From the NCBI GenBank assembly GCA_024684065.1, contig JAIKXO010000117.1:1-55360 (forward strand): a stretch of 55,360 bases of DNA. The letters are read 5' to 3'. Positions 1-9,199 of this stretch are shown piece by piece. A program made the translations under genes and the position numbers. Under the pieces are notes generated by a model. That model did not search any database and had not been told where the DNA came from. It saw only the letters and a list, made by a program, of their open reading frames with translations. Each line of letters begins with the position of its first letter. Positions within the stretch are counted from its first letter, which is position 1. Origin of the DNA: Lachnospiraceae bacterium. GTDB lineage: Bacteria > Bacillota_A > Clostridia > Lachnospirales > Lachnospiraceae.

Positions 1-67
1 CACGTATTTTGTGCGTTTACTATAAATACCGATGTTATTTTATTGTTTTTTGACAGATATAAGACTG

Positions 68-1255
68 TTATTCTCTTGATCTTTGTCCGAGCCAGGTATA
101 CAAGGGGCCGGCTTCTCCTGTTTCGGCTATATTTATAAGCCGTTCATACACTCCCTTTGCTACTTTCACTGTAAAGTCCCTTCCGCCGAGCCCGTATACG
201 ATATCTATCATTTTCGGCCTTTTCTCCAGATTGAAGCAGGCTCCCGAGGTTTCCGCAAACAAGGGGCCTCCGCAGGCGGAGAAGCCTTCGCTCTTATCCA
301 TGACAGCCACGGCTTTGCAGCTTTTAAGGGCATTCGCCAGCTCCTGCCCGGGGAACGGTCTGAACACCCTAAGCTTTATAAGCCCTGCCCTGATCCCGTC
401 CTTTCGAAGCTCGTCAACGGCTGCTTTTGCGGTACCTGCAGAAGAGCCGATTATCACCATCGCAATTTCCGCGTCTTCCATTTTATATTCCTCAAAGAAA
501 CCATAGCTCCGGCCAAATTTCTTCTTAAAGTCTTCTGCCACGTCAAGAATGACCTGCTTTGCATTTATCATAGCCTGGGCCTGGGCGACCCTGGCTTCCA
601 TATAATAGGCGGAAACCCCGTATGGGCCTACGGCAAGAGGGTTTTCAGGCTTTAAAAGGTAGTTATCGGGTTTGTATTCACCCACAAACTCCTTAACCGC
701 CTGATCTTCCTCAAGCTCGATATTTTCTATGGCATGAGAAGTTATGAATCCATCCTCGCAGACCATGAGAGGAAGCCTCACCGAAGGATGCTCCGCGATC
801 CTGTGAGCCATCAGATAATTGTCATAGACCTCCTGGTTGTTTTCACCGTAAAGCTGTATGAAGCCCGAATCCCGCTCCGCCATTGAATCGGAATAGTCAT
901 GGTTTATATTTATCGGTCCGGTAAGGGCCCTGTTTGAAACCGCAAGAACCACAGGCAGCCTTAAAGAAGCTGCAACATAGAGCACCTCATTCATGAATGA
1001 GAGTCCCGCGGAGGAGGTTGCGGTAACGGCTCGGCACCCTGCGGCCTCTGCTCCCAGACATGCCGAAAGAGCCGAATGTTCACTCTCAACGCAGATAAAC
1101 TCGGTGTCAACCCTGCCGTCTGCCACGTACTGGGCAAAATACTGCGGTATCTCCGTGGAAGGGGTTATCGGAAACATTGCGAAAACATCCGGATTTATCT
1201 GCCGCATCGCCGTCGCGACCGCCTCGTTGCCGGAAAGCCTGTCTCTTATGCTCAT
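68..1255 (-). CDS. porA: 2-oxoacid (pyruvate) ferredoxin oxidoreductase, alpha subunit
   Basis: Alpha subunit of the CoA-dependent enzyme that oxidises pyruvate (or a related 2-oxoacid) to acyl-CoA and CO2 and reduces ferredoxin in the cytoplasm. The N-terminus carries MFPITPSTEIPQ followed by ESEHSALSACLGAEAAG, the pyrimidine-binding core of PorA-type subunits, and the C-terminus is a transketolase-C-like domain. Length (395 aa) is normal for the separate alpha subunit. I place the start at 1255 rather than 1270: GGAGG lies just before this ATG, and the ATG overlaps the porD stop as ATGA, so the two are probably translationally coupled. The beta (TPP-binding) subunit is not seen and would be expected beyond base 1. 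Pyruvate is the likeliest substrate, but other 2-oxoacids cannot be excluded. Confidence 0.93.
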   Translation of the reverse strand: MSIRDRLSGNEAVATAMRQINPDVFAMFPITPSTEIPQYFAQYVADGRVDTEFICVESEHSALSACLGAEAAGCRAVTATSSAGLSFMNEVLYVAASLRLPVVLAVSNRALTGPININHDYSDSMAERDSGFIQLYGENNQEVYDNYLMAHRIAEHPSVRLPLMVCEDGFITSHAIENIELEEDQAVKEFVGEYKPDNYLLKPENPLAVGPYGVSAYYMEARVAQAQAMINAKQVILDVAEDFKKKFGRSYGFFEEYKMEDAEIAMVIIGSSAGTAKAAVDELRKDGIRAGLIKLRVFRPFPGQELANALKSCKAVAVMDKSEGFSACGGPLFAETSGACFNLEKRPKMIDIVYGLGGRDFTVKVAKGVYERLINIAETGEAGPLYTWLGQRSRE

Positions 1256-1554
1256 GATTCCTCCTTCCATGTGATAGCGTCAAAGGGGCAGGTCTTTAAG
1301 CAGATCCCGCAGCCCTTGCAATGATCATAGTCAAACTCCGAACGCTTTCCGTCTTCTACCGGGATCGATGAGTCCGGGCAAAACGGAGCGCAAAGCAGGC
1401 ACTGCTTACATTTATCCTCTATCCAGACCGGGGTCCTTGATCTCCACTCGCCTGTTTTCGTAAGGCGGCTGGTACCCGGCTCGTAGATCTCGCAGCCTGT
1501 CGTCATATCCTGCCATGCTATATGTTCGTTTATTTCTTCCGCTCTTGTATACAT
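1252..1554 (-). CDS. porD: 2-oxoacid ferredoxin oxidoreductase, delta (ferredoxin-type) subunit
   Basis: Small iron-sulfur subunit that passes electrons from the catalytic subunits to ferredoxin. Two CxxCxxCxxxC motifs (CKQCLLCAPFC and CKGCGICLKTC) should bind two [4Fe-4S] clusters. Length is about 100 aa, as usual for PorD. The ATG at 1554 is preferred over an upstream GTG at 1560 because AGGAAAGG precedes it at a good distance. The gene ends in an ATGA overlap with porA. It is separated from porC by about 190 bp holding a degenerate family-A repeat. Confidence 0.93.
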   Translation of the reverse strand: MYTRAEEINEHIAWQDMTTGCEIYEPGTSRLTKTGEWRSRTPVWIEDKCKQCLLCAPFCPDSSIPVEDGKRSEFDYDHCKGCGICLKTCPFDAITWKEES

Positions 1555-1596
1555 AAGCACCTTTCCTGAAACACTGACCTTTCACGAAGAAAGACC

Positions 1597-1690
1597 CTTT
1601 TTAGTCTTTTCACATCTGCGCCAATTTGAGGAGCAAATTGTGCGTTTTGGCATAAACTTTAGTTTATTCCGATCCAATTCGGCATTTGCT
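1597..1690. repeat. Degenerate family-A three-hairpin element between porC and porD
   Basis: Contains CAATTTG/CAAATTG arms, then TGCGTTTTG, then GCATAAAC/GTTTAT arms and a GATCCAATTCGG remnant. The order and spacing match the better copies at 14513, 18756 and 20190, with several mismatches. It lies in the unusually long gap inside an otherwise compact por operon. Confidence 0.5.
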
Positions 1691-1751
1691 TTAGCTATTC
1701 CTTATCGCCGAAAACATATTGGATAGAATTTATTGACGTAAGCTCATCACC

Positions 1752-2327
1752 TCAGCCCTTCACCTCTGAAAAAGCAAGCTTTAAGCATTTAAGATTCCCT
1801 TCAACTACCTGGGGCTTCTTTGCAAATTTATGGCGGTAAGAGCCTTCCATATCCTTTAAAAACTGCTCCTTTTCGACGCAGCCGCTCACCGCGACCACTG
1901 CCGCCAACATTGGAGTATTGGGAAAATAAGCACCGAGGCACTCCATGGAGATCTTTCTGGCATCGATCGTGCATACCCGTCCCCTGTATCCTCTCAGAGA
2001 GGGGGCTATCTCCGAAGGAGTCTTATCGGTATTTACAATAACGGCACCGTTTTCCTTAAGCCCTCCTGTAACATCAACGCTTTCAAGAAGCGTCTCGTCA
2101 ACCACGGCGACATAGTCGGGCTCGTATATGTTTGAATGCACAGGGCAGCGCTCGTCCGAGATCCTGTTATATGCGGTAATAGGCGCACCGGAACGCTCAG
2201 GACCGTATTCAGGGAACGACTGAACATACTTCCCCGCCATAAAGGCAGCATCGGCAAGAAGCCCGCTCGCCGTCTTTGCGCCCTGTCCTCCGCGCCCATG
2301 CCATCTTATCTCGATCATGTCGCTCAT
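1752..2327 (-). CDS. porC: 2-oxoacid ferredoxin oxidoreductase, gamma subunit
   Basis: Gamma subunit of the same oxidoreductase. The N-terminal WHGRGGQGAKTAS and the following FPEYGPERSGAP are the family signature (POR gamma-type CoA-binding region). Length of 191 aa is typical. The start is supported by AAGGAGG seven bases upstream of the ATG. It is the first por gene seen; order porC-porD-porA is common in Firmicutes and archaea, with porB normally following porA. Confidence 0.93.
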   Translation of the reverse strand: MSDMIEIRWHGRGGQGAKTASGLLADAAFMAGKYVQSFPEYGPERSGAPITAYNRISDERCPVHSNIYEPDYVAVVDETLLESVDVTGGLKENGAVIVNTDKTPSEIAPSLRGYRGRVCTIDARKISMECLGAYFPNTPMLAAVVAVSGCVEKEQFLKDMEGSYRHKFAKKPQVVEGNLKCLKLAFSEVKG

Positions 2328-2399
2328 AATACCTCCTTGGTGACCATTATTTCCAAACCCGGTTATGGGAAAAATCAGACAGAAACATCTGCAGCCCTG

Positions 2400-2579
2400 T
2401 CAGTCCCTGTATATCAGATCAAACGCATATCCCTCAAAATTGACTGCGACCGTGATCGTGGCAGGATCCGTGTCGGTATCGGTAAGAACGAACGAGTTGC
2501 CGTCCTTATCAAGACCGATGAGCGCGAAACCCCGGCCTGTTTTCTGATCTTCGGTCTTCTTCCATGCCATGTTTTCCAT
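2400..2579 (-). CDS. Small acidic protein of unknown function, end of the helicase/MoxR/VWA operon
   Basis: A 59-aa reading frame begins 86 bp after the VWA gene on the same strand. I use the ATG at 2579; the frame extends to a TTG at 2606, and neither start has a strong ribosome binding site. The product is mostly predicted beta strand, with GRGFALIGLDKDGNSFVLTD and several DTD repeats. No signal peptide or membrane segment is visible and I do not recognise a family. Its place directly behind the three-gene operon suggests co-transcription. It could be an accessory subunit or simply a spurious frame. Confidence 0.45.
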   Translation of the reverse strand: MENMAWKKTEDQKTGRGFALIGLDKDGNSFVLTDTDTDPATITVAVNFEGYAFDLIYRD

Positions 2580-2665
2580 AATAAACCCACATTTTATGTA
2601 TTGCAAGCATAAATACTCAGGTATATATGAGATCGGTAATGATCATGATATGTCTAAATAATTAT

Positions 2666-4111
2666 CTATGCTGTGATCCTTGTGACCTTTCCCCACGGAG
2701 GAGAAATCTTTTCGTTATTTATAACCCATAATACGGGTATCCCTCCGGCCGCCTCCTCTTTCGGAAAACGAGCCACTCCATCCGTTAAGATCACAATGCA
2801 TACAGGCGGATCCTCTGTCATCTGTTTACCCACATAATCAAACACGACAGCAAATGAAGTCCCTCCGCCGCCTTTCGGTTCAATCAGGAGAAGCTCGTCC
2901 ACGTCCGCAAAAGGCTTCGGTTCGGTCACTGCAGCATCGAAAAAGCCGAGCCATCCCTCAAGTCTGCCGTTAAACTGGTCTATAGCGCCCCTGATCTCGG
3001 AATAACACGCGGTTATCTCCTCCGTCGTCATCGAACCTGACGTATCGATCATAAACAAAACCTTCTCTACCCGAATATCCTTATCATTAAAATCCGGGAG
3101 GAAAAAAGGAGTATCTGAGAATCTTTTGTCCGGCGGCAGAAAAGAGTAGTCATTGACCTCTTCCTGTATAAACTCATTTAAAACTGTCCTCCAGTCGGCC
3201 CGGGGGTTCTTCAGTTTATCATAATACCTCCTGGCAAAAGCCGGGATGGAGCCGATGCCCTTGTGTCCTTCCCTTAAACTAAGGGCTTCACATGCCCGGA
3301 CTATCCTTTGATTCCATTCCTCCCGTATTTTTTCCGCATCCTCTGAAAGAGATACTTCCGGGATCTCATGATGATCCCATCCTTTTCCCGTCATTCTGGG
3401 ATTTTCGTCCTTGTTGCTCTCTCCCCGTGGTTTTTTCCGGTCATCTTTTTCCTGTCTGCCTTCCTTACGCTCGTTTTCATTCTTCTGCCCGCCATCTTTC
3501 TGCAGTCTGTCCTGCTTCCGGCTGTCGTTCTCCTGCTGCCCTCCGTCATTTTGCAGCCTGCCACTCTTTTGCTGTCCGCTGTCTTCCACTCCGACAACCG
3601 CCTGCCATACGGTGCTTTTATACTGCCTGCCATCCTTTTCCGGCATAATAATATGCGCAAGCTGAGCATATATCTCTTCCGTTGTATAAAGATAACCTTC
3701 TTTGCCGTCTGCAGCCCGGTGCATCTGAACTCCCCCAAAATCAGGCAGCGAAATGGCATCCTCGTCTCCGTCATATGCCTTTAAAATATTTGAATTCACC
3801 ACTATATCGGCAGCAATGTTAAAAATATCCTGATCGCGCTCTTTCTGCCTGAAAGAGTGGCCCAGTACCATATGAAGGATCTCGTGCATCAGTACATAAT
3901 CCAGTTCCCGTTCCGAAAGAGCCTCTAAAAAGTCAGGGTTTATCCATATCCTCTCCCTGCAGTCAGTCCAGGCAGTATCGTATTCTTCGCCCAGACTGAA
4001 TTTCGCGTGCATAAGCAGGAGCCCGAAAAAACCGTGATCATTAAGAAGACGCAGACGGGATGTAAGCACCTTCTGCGTAAGCTTCCTAAGCCTCTGGTCA
4101 GAAACTTCCAT
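2666..4111 (-). CDS. Putative metallopeptidase with C-terminal von Willebrand A domain (DUF2201-like)
   Basis: The N-terminal third holds HEILHMVLGH, an HExxH zinc site with a third His four residues on, as in the putative metallopeptidase domain paired with VWA-like domains. A roughly 70-residue low-complexity linker rich in Q, K, D and G with imperfect RLQxDGGQ repeats follows. The C-terminal domain opens with LFMIDTSGSM, an intact DxSxS metal-ion-dependent adhesion site, and contains a glycine-rich GGGGTSF. The start at 4111 has GGGGAGG upstream and overlaps the MoxR gene by 14 bp. VWA proteins coded next to MoxR ATPases are usually their partners, with the ATPase remodelling a complex through the VWA protein. 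The target here is unknown. Confidence 0.85.
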   Translation of the reverse strand: MEVSDQRLRKLTQKVLTSRLRLLNDHGFFGLLLMHAKFSLGEEYDTAWTDCRERIWINPDFLEALSERELDYVLMHEILHMVLGHSFRQKERDQDIFNIAADIVVNSNILKAYDGDEDAISLPDFGGVQMHRAADGKEGYLYTTEEIYAQLAHIIMPEKDGRQYKSTVWQAVVGVEDSGQQKSGRLQNDGGQQENDSRKQDRLQKDGGQKNENERKEGRQEKDDRKKPRGESNKDENPRMTGKGWDHHEIPEVSLSEDAEKIREEWNQRIVRACEALSLREGHKGIGSIPAFARRYYDKLKNPRADWRTVLNEFIQEEVNDYSFLPPDKRFSDTPFFLPDFNDKDIRVEKVLFMIDTSGSMTTEEITACYSEIRGAIDQFNGRLEGWLGFFDAAVTEPKPFADVDELLLIEPKGGGGTSFAVVFDYVGKQMTEDPPVCIVILTDGVARFPKEEAAGGIPVLWVINNEKISPPWGKVTRITA

Positions 4112-5216
4112 TAAGCAGCCTCCCCTTTGTCTCCATCCATCTTGCAAATTCCGGAATTCCCATGAGCTTCTTTAAATAACCCTTCTCTATTGACATATAA
4201 TCCTTCATCAGCATTACGGAAAAATCAGGAGGCATTTTGCCCGCGTAGCAGATGGAATTACGGATCATTTGAAGATCCTCCTTATGCCTTACGGCATAAG
4301 CGGACATTGCGGAGGTAAGGGCATATAAAGCATCGGGGGCTTTAGGGATATCCGCTTCTTTTCCGCTGAAAATGTCCTCAACATCCGGAAGGTCACGGTA
4401 AACAAGCGTCCATGACCTGAGTTCCGAGGCGGCTGCCATACCTACAAGCCCCGAGATCATCGGAAACATACTATCCACATCATCGCTGACATAATTCAGC
4501 ACATTGCTGACCATCTCCCAGGAGCGGGGGGTGGGAAAGGCCAGATCTTCGGATGCCGGATTGAACTTTATAAGCGCATCCTCCCTGAAACTGAGAAAAC
4601 CGACTACTTTTTCGTTGATCCCGGAGCGGACCGCCCACTTTCTCCATGCCTGAAGATCCGCCTGAATCTCGATATGCATCATTCGGTTTGCCAGGGCCTT
4701 TGGCATTTTTACCGCGACAGACCTGTCAGTCGTCCGGTTTCCGGCAGCAATGACAATACAGTTCTCCGGAAGCTTATGCTCCCCCACCGTCCGGTCAAGA
4801 GTTATCTGGTAAGCGGCCGCCTGTACGGATTGAGGTGCGGCGGATATCTCGTCCAAAAAGAGGATATTGATCACATCTTTCGACTCGTCCATCTGGAATA
4901 TCCGGGGCTTCAGCCAGACAGCCAGGGTCCTTTCCTCATTTGCCACAGGAATTCCTCTCAGATCGATAGGATTAAAGAGCAGGAGTCTCACGTCAGTCAC
5001 TGAAGTCTTTTTTCCCGTCCGTGCCTCTATCTCGCCCGCAAGCTGTCTGACCCCCTGGGATTTCCCGACCCCGGGCGGTCCCCACAGCATAATGGCCGGC
5101 ATAGTCTTTAAGGGAGTCCCCCCTTCGATCAGCTCACAATAAGCATCAGCCGCAAACTCCACCAGGCACCCTATGCTCATCGAGGGTATATTGGATAACC
5201 TGATCTCATCCTTCAT
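4098..5216 (-). CDS. MoxR-family AAA+ ATPase
   Basis: Cytoplasmic AAA+ chaperone-like ATPase. Walker A is GPPGVGKS, Walker B is ILFLDEI, and a sensor-1-like AAGNR follows at the usual distance. KMPKALANRMMHIEI, an arginine-finger-type region, comes next. Length (372 aa) fits MoxR proteins. The start at 5216 is chosen because AGAGGAAAGG lies upstream; a longer frame to 5258 lacks a site. The gene sits 67 bp after the helicase and overlaps the VWA gene. The MoxR plus VWA pair is a known functional unit; coupling to a helicase gene is what makes this operon unusual. Confidence 0.9.
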   Translation of the reverse strand: MKDEIRLSNIPSMSIGCLVEFAADAYCELIEGGTPLKTMPAIMLWGPPGVGKSQGVRQLAGEIEARTGKKTSVTDVRLLLFNPIDLRGIPVANEERTLAVWLKPRIFQMDESKDVINILFLDEISAAPQSVQAAAYQITLDRTVGEHKLPENCIVIAAGNRTTDRSVAVKMPKALANRMMHIEIQADLQAWRKWAVRSGINEKVVGFLSFREDALIKFNPASEDLAFPTPRSWEMVSNVLNYVSDDVDSMFPMISGLVGMAAASELRSWTLVYRDLPDVEDIFSGKEADIPKAPDALYALTSAMSAYAVRHKEDLQMIRNSICYAGKMPPDFSVMLMKDYMSIEKGYLKKLMGIPEFARWMETKGRLLNGSF

Positions 5217-5283
5217 ACGCAAAATCCTTTCCTCTGCAAAATATTTATGAAAAAACACCTGACTGACGCCTGCTCCGGATTAA

Positions 5284-8200
5284 TTACTCCGCTATGCCGA
5301 GCTCTTTGTCAATACTCAGGAGATTCTTTTTCAGGAAAGCGATCCGGTCCGCATAGCTGTCATCCTTATTAAGCTCCTCCCTGATATACTCCTGCTTGTT
5401 TAAAACCTTTGAGAGCTCATCCCTGAGCCTCTTTTCGCGGTTTCCGAGATCCTCCAGGCACCTGTCGATCCGCTGCATGCTTCCGATCTCGGAGGATGTC
5501 ATCTCAACGCTGTATCTGCCGGACCCTTTGAGCCAGATTATCGGGTGCATCTCATAAGACCCCGGAGGTACAATGACCCGGAAACCCTGGTATTCCATTA
5601 TTAAAGATTCATCGACGGCAGGTTCCGCAAGATGGGATGCTTCAAAGATCCTGTGCCTTAACTCCCTTCTCTCTTCAGGAGTATATTCGGCCTTCTCCTG
5701 CTCAAACAATGCGGCATCCGCCTCACATTTTGAGATAAGAGCCTCAAGTTTTGCTATGGTATCCGGCAGATCCCTGAGTTCTTTCTCATACTGTTCGCGG
5801 GAAGCGATATACTTTTGCTGCAGTATAACAACCCTTGACAGCTCATTCGCTGTTTCAACCCGTTTTTTTATCATAGGATTGCCTATGGCTAAAGCTTTTA
5901 CCTCAGCATAATTAAGAACGGTATTGTCAATATCGCTTCCGCTTCTCTCTTCGACAGATCCTGAAAGCAGATCGGATATAAACCTCTGCTTCGTCTCAAG
6001 GAGCTGCCATGAATAGGCGTCAAAACTTCCCTCGGTAATATAGCGGTACAGAAATACAGTCTTATTCTCATTACCCTGCCTGAGTATCCGCCCCTCTCTC
6101 TGCACCATGTCCGCCGGCCTCCAGGGAACATCAAGATGATGGAGGGCGATAAGCTTCTCCTGAACATTGACCCCAAGTCCCAGCCTTGGGGTGGAGCCTA
6201 TCAACACCCGTATCCTTCCGCTGTTTATGGCTTTGAAGAGCTTTTCCCTTTGCGCATCCGTTTTGGCGTCATGGATATAGGCGATCTCCTCCCCGGGAAG
6301 CCCCATTTTAACAAGCAGTTCCTTTAATTCATCATAGATATTAAATCCCTGCTTCGGGGTAGAAGTATCGCAAAATACGAGCTGGGTGCTCTTTTGCGGG
6401 GACGTTGTCCTGTAGATCCTTTCTACGTTTTCCGCGCAGGAAAAGACCTTGGAAACAGCAGTAAATCCCGCGTTTTTATCCGCAAGCCTTAAGTCAAGAG
6501 CCGCTTTTCTTCCGTCCGTTGTGATCTTAAGCATATTATCCTCCGAACGGCTTACCCGTCCTTTCCTGACGTTTTCAGCCCTCTCGGAAATATGCTTAAG
6601 ATAATCGGAAAACCCCCTGGTCTTTTTGACCAGTTCATCCTGATATCCGTCATGGGAAGGGATTCCAAAGGAATCGTCGGCCTGATGAAAATCAGCGATC
6701 TGAGCAAGCATCATTGTCAGCTCGGGAATATTATGAAATCTTGAAAAACGGGTCGCCATCCGATACGTACTGGTATCGACATCTATTTCAAAGTTGGACG
6801 ACTTTTCGGCAAACATCCCGATCCAGCTGTCAAAGCTCTCAAGCTCCATCAGTTTCAAGGTACCGCTTTGCAGATAGCTCTGTAATATAAAGGCATCCGT
6901 TATGGAATTTGTTATGGGGGTTCCTGTTGCAAAAATGACCCCCTTTCCCCCGTTATGCCTCTGGACAATGCGCACCTTCTGCATCATATCCTCGCATTTT
7001 TTAGATCCTGCAGAACTGATGCCGAGAACATTTTCCGTCTTTGTTGCGATCGGGACGTTTTTAAAATTATGGGCTTCATCCACAAAAAGCCTTGTTACTC
7101 CCAGCTCATCAAAACATATGCCGTCAGGCTCCTCTTCAACGGACAGATCAGCTATGAGGTCTTTAAGTTTTTCTATCCTCCTGGCAAGCCTCCCTGTTTT
7201 TTTAACCTGATTGGTCTGAGCGGCCTTACATTCCCTGAGGGTTTCCTTAAGCGTCTCGATCCGGCTCTTATTTGATATCGGGATCTGTCCGAAGCAGCTG
7301 TAGGCTATAATGATGCCGTCAAATTCTTCCTTAAGCATCCTTTCTAATACGCCCTCCCGCTTATCAGACGTAAAGTCCTTAGGTTCGATAACAAGAAGCG
7401 ATGCATCAGGATACATCATATGGAAGATGTTTTTCCACTGTCCCGTGATATTGTTCGGCACCACATAGAGATTCTTCTCAGACATCTTAAGACGTCTCAT
7501 TTCCATTCCGGCCGCTGCCATCACATAGGTCTTCCCTGAACCCACATCATGCGCTAAAAGCGTATTATTCGAAAAAAGGATCCTTGCTACGGCGTTTTTC
7601 TGGTAAGGATATAACCCGACACTCTGATCCATTCCCGGAAACTCTAAGAAACTCCCGTCAAAGGAGCGCTTCCTCACGCTCAGGAACCGTTCTTCATATA
7701 TCCCCTTAAGTTCCCTTGCTCTCTCCAGATCTGTCCATACCCAGCTCTGAAAAGCTTTTATAAGATCTCTCTGTCTGTCAAGTGCGATGACGGTTTCCTT
7801 TTTGTTAAGGACTCTCTGCTTCCCGGATTTTGTAAGGTCGCTGGATACAGTATCATATACGGCAACAGACTGCATGTTCAGGGTTCTGAGAAGGATCTCC
7901 ATAGCGTGCAGCCTGGAGGTCCCGAACTGCTGTTCACACGCGTAAGATGCAGCCTTTTTGTAACTCTCCCATGAATATTGCGACACCAGGTCCCAGGTCC
8001 CTGTCAGTTCATCATGCCTGACTTTAAGAGTATTGTAATAATAACGTTCGTTTCCCTGTATGTATTCAATAAAGCTTTCGATTATACCGGCGGGGACCCA
8101 GGGAGAACCAAGCGTGACATAAATATCGCGGATGGAAATGCCCCTGGGGAGTATTTTTTCAAGAGCGTCCACATTGGCCTGGAAATAGCCGTTATAATGT

Positions 8201-8646
8201 TCGTTAGCCTCCGTCGCCTCCCTGAGCTTTTCAGCTATATTCCCGGACAGATATTCCTCGGCGGTTTCAAAGCCCTTATAGAAACATTCGTTCCATGTCC
8301 TTGGGTTCTGATAGATCGAGCCTGCCAGACGGCGGATGACCGTCTTGTACTCCTCTCCCGTGATGGCGGAAATATATTCAATATCGACCCTCCCAAGGAT
8401 ATTTAAGCTTTTCACAAGCCCGTCCGGTATGCTTTCGGTCTGCTGCCCTGCAGTCCTTGCGTCATCCTCGTAAATATTGTCCCAGTCAAGCGGAAGCTCC
8501 ATGCCGGTCACTTTCTTTACATGTTCATTGACTTCAGACTCTGCTTTTTCCTTATCTTCCGTCTGATCGCGATATTTCATATCATCCATCAGATCAAAAA
8601 GGGGAAGCTGCTCGTATTCTGTTTTGACAATCTTCTTTTTACTCAT
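5284..8646 (-). CDS. Large SNF2/DEAD-type helicase, like those of conjugative elements
   Basis: An 1120-aa superfamily-2 ATPase. Motif I is HDVGSGKT at about residues 366-373, motif II is VDEAH at about 517, and the C-terminal lobe has VLIGSTPRLGLGVNVQ and QREGRILRQG (motifs V and VI) near 815-856. About 350 residues precede the motor; ISAITGEEYKTVIRRL and EEYLSGNIAEKLREA resemble the N-terminal region of the giant methylase-helicases of conjugative elements and phages. No methyltransferase motif (such as NPPF or NPPY) is present. The C-terminal 200 residues are coiled coil. The start has GGAG seven bases upstream. It is the first gene of an operon with MoxR and VWA genes. Confidence 0.85.
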   Translation of the reverse strand: MSKKKIVKTEYEQLPLFDLMDDMKYRDQTEDKEKAESEVNEHVKKVTGMELPLDWDNIYEDDARTAGQQTESIPDGLVKSLNILGRVDIEYISAITGEEYKTVIRRLAGSIYQNPRTWNECFYKGFETAEEYLSGNIAEKLREATEANEHYNGYFQANVDALEKILPRGISIRDIYVTLGSPWVPAGIIESFIEYIQGNERYYYNTLKVRHDELTGTWDLVSQYSWESYKKAASYACEQQFGTSRLHAMEILLRTLNMQSVAVYDTVSSDLTKSGKQRVLNKKETVIALDRQRDLIKAFQSWVWTDLERARELKGIYEERFLSVRKRSFDGSFLEFPGMDQSVGLYPYQKNAVARILFSNNTLLAHDVGSGKTYVMAAAGMEMRRLKMSEKNLYVVPNNITGQWKNIFHMMYPDASLLVIEPKDFTSDKREGVLERMLKEEFDGIIIAYSCFGQIPISNKSRIETLKETLRECKAAQTNQVKKTGRLARRIEKLKDLIADLSVEEEPDGICFDELGVTRLFVDEAHNFKNVPIATKTENVLGISSAGSKKCEDMMQKVRIVQRHNGGKGVIFATGTPITNSITDAFILQSYLQSGTLKLMELESFDSWIGMFAEKSSNFEIDVDTSTYRMATRFSRFHNIPELTMMLAQIADFHQADDSFGIPSHDGYQDELVKKTRGFSDYLKHISERAENVRKGRVSRSEDNMLKITTDGRKAALDLRLADKNAGFTAVSKVFSCAENVERIYRTTSPQKSTQLVFCDTSTPKQGFNIYDELKELLVKMGLPGEEIAYIHDAKTDAQREKLFKAINSGRIRVLIGSTPRLGLGVNVQEKLIALHHLDVPWRPADMVQREGRILRQGNENKTVFLYRYITEGSFDAYSWQLLETKQRFISDLLSGSVEERSGSDIDNTVLNYAEVKALAIGNPMIKKRVETANELSRVVILQQKYIASREQYEKELRDLPDTIAKLEALISKCEADAALFEQEKAEYTPEERRELRHRIFEASHLAEPAVDESLIMEYQGFRVIVPPGSYEMHPIIWLKGSGRYSVEMTSSEIGSMQRIDRCLEDLGNREKRLRDELSKVLNKQEYIREELNKDDSYADRIAFLKKNLLSIDKELGIAE

Positions 8647-9199
8647 TAACAGACTCCGTCCTCTTTATGAAACTTAGACAATCTCGCAAGTGAAAGCAAA
8701 CGGGTTCGAAAAAAGAAATAACCCTGGTCAGAAAACCTTCCTTTCCTTCTTTCTTTCCTTCTTTCTTTCTCCCCCTGTAATGCCCCCTTAAAGACCCTTT
8801 GATTTTTCATTCCGGGGTCTTTATAAAACTCTTCTAAGACCCTTATAAAACAATAATATTCTATGCAGTGTCCCATTTATGTCACACTGCGCAAGTTAGC
8901 CACGACTAACTTTTCACTCCCGGATGAAATATTTACCGTAAATTTACTGCAGATTTACTGACAGACCGTCGCGGCCGGGCAATAAACATATGTGTGATCA
9001 AGTAATTAAAAATTGAGTATATGATCGATAAGGATTATGACATGTCTCTCCAAAATAAAACAGCGGCATTCAGATCTTAAATAAAAAAAACCAAAAAGTT
9101 ATTCAGCTGACAATGATAACATCCTGCGTGGTAAAAATATATATGGAAACAGCATAAACTCCCAGGTGATCCGGTCGGTATGTTTAGCTGATCCGTGGC
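8647..9199. other. Intergenic leader region of the helicase operon
   Basis: 553 bp with no convincing gene. It holds a polypyrimidine tract (8737-8774), a CAGTGT/ACACTG inverted repeat near 8863-8886, an AGTTAG/CTAACT hairpin near 8894-8911 and A/T-rich sequence further right. The helicase promoter must lie here, but I find no confident -35/-10 pair. Confidence 0.5.
8737..8774 (-). repeat. Polypurine tandem repeat in the helicase leader
   Basis: On the transcribed strand this is about two and a half copies of the 12-mer AAAGAAAGAAGG, within 100 bp of the helicase start. Such tracts are prone to slippage and each unit contains a ribosome-binding-like AAGGA. Confidence 0.6.

Noticed and set aside
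83..655. Plus-strand frame opposite porA
   Set aside because: Antisense shadow of a well-conserved gene, without ribosome binding site or recognisable product.
3292..3784. Several overlapping frames antisense to the metallopeptidase/VWA gene
   Set aside because: They arise from the Q/K/D/G-rich linker, whose complement lacks stop codons; no start signals.
2666..8646. Helicase, MoxR and VWA genes as part of an integrated conjugative element
   Set aside because: No relaxase, type IV secretion, integrase or att-like direct repeats are seen near them, so only the helicase family hints at such an origin.
8646..8876. 76-codon frame ending on the helicase start
   Set aside because: Not listed as a gene because it lacks a ribosome binding site and its middle is the polypurine repeat; kept only as a leader-frame observation.
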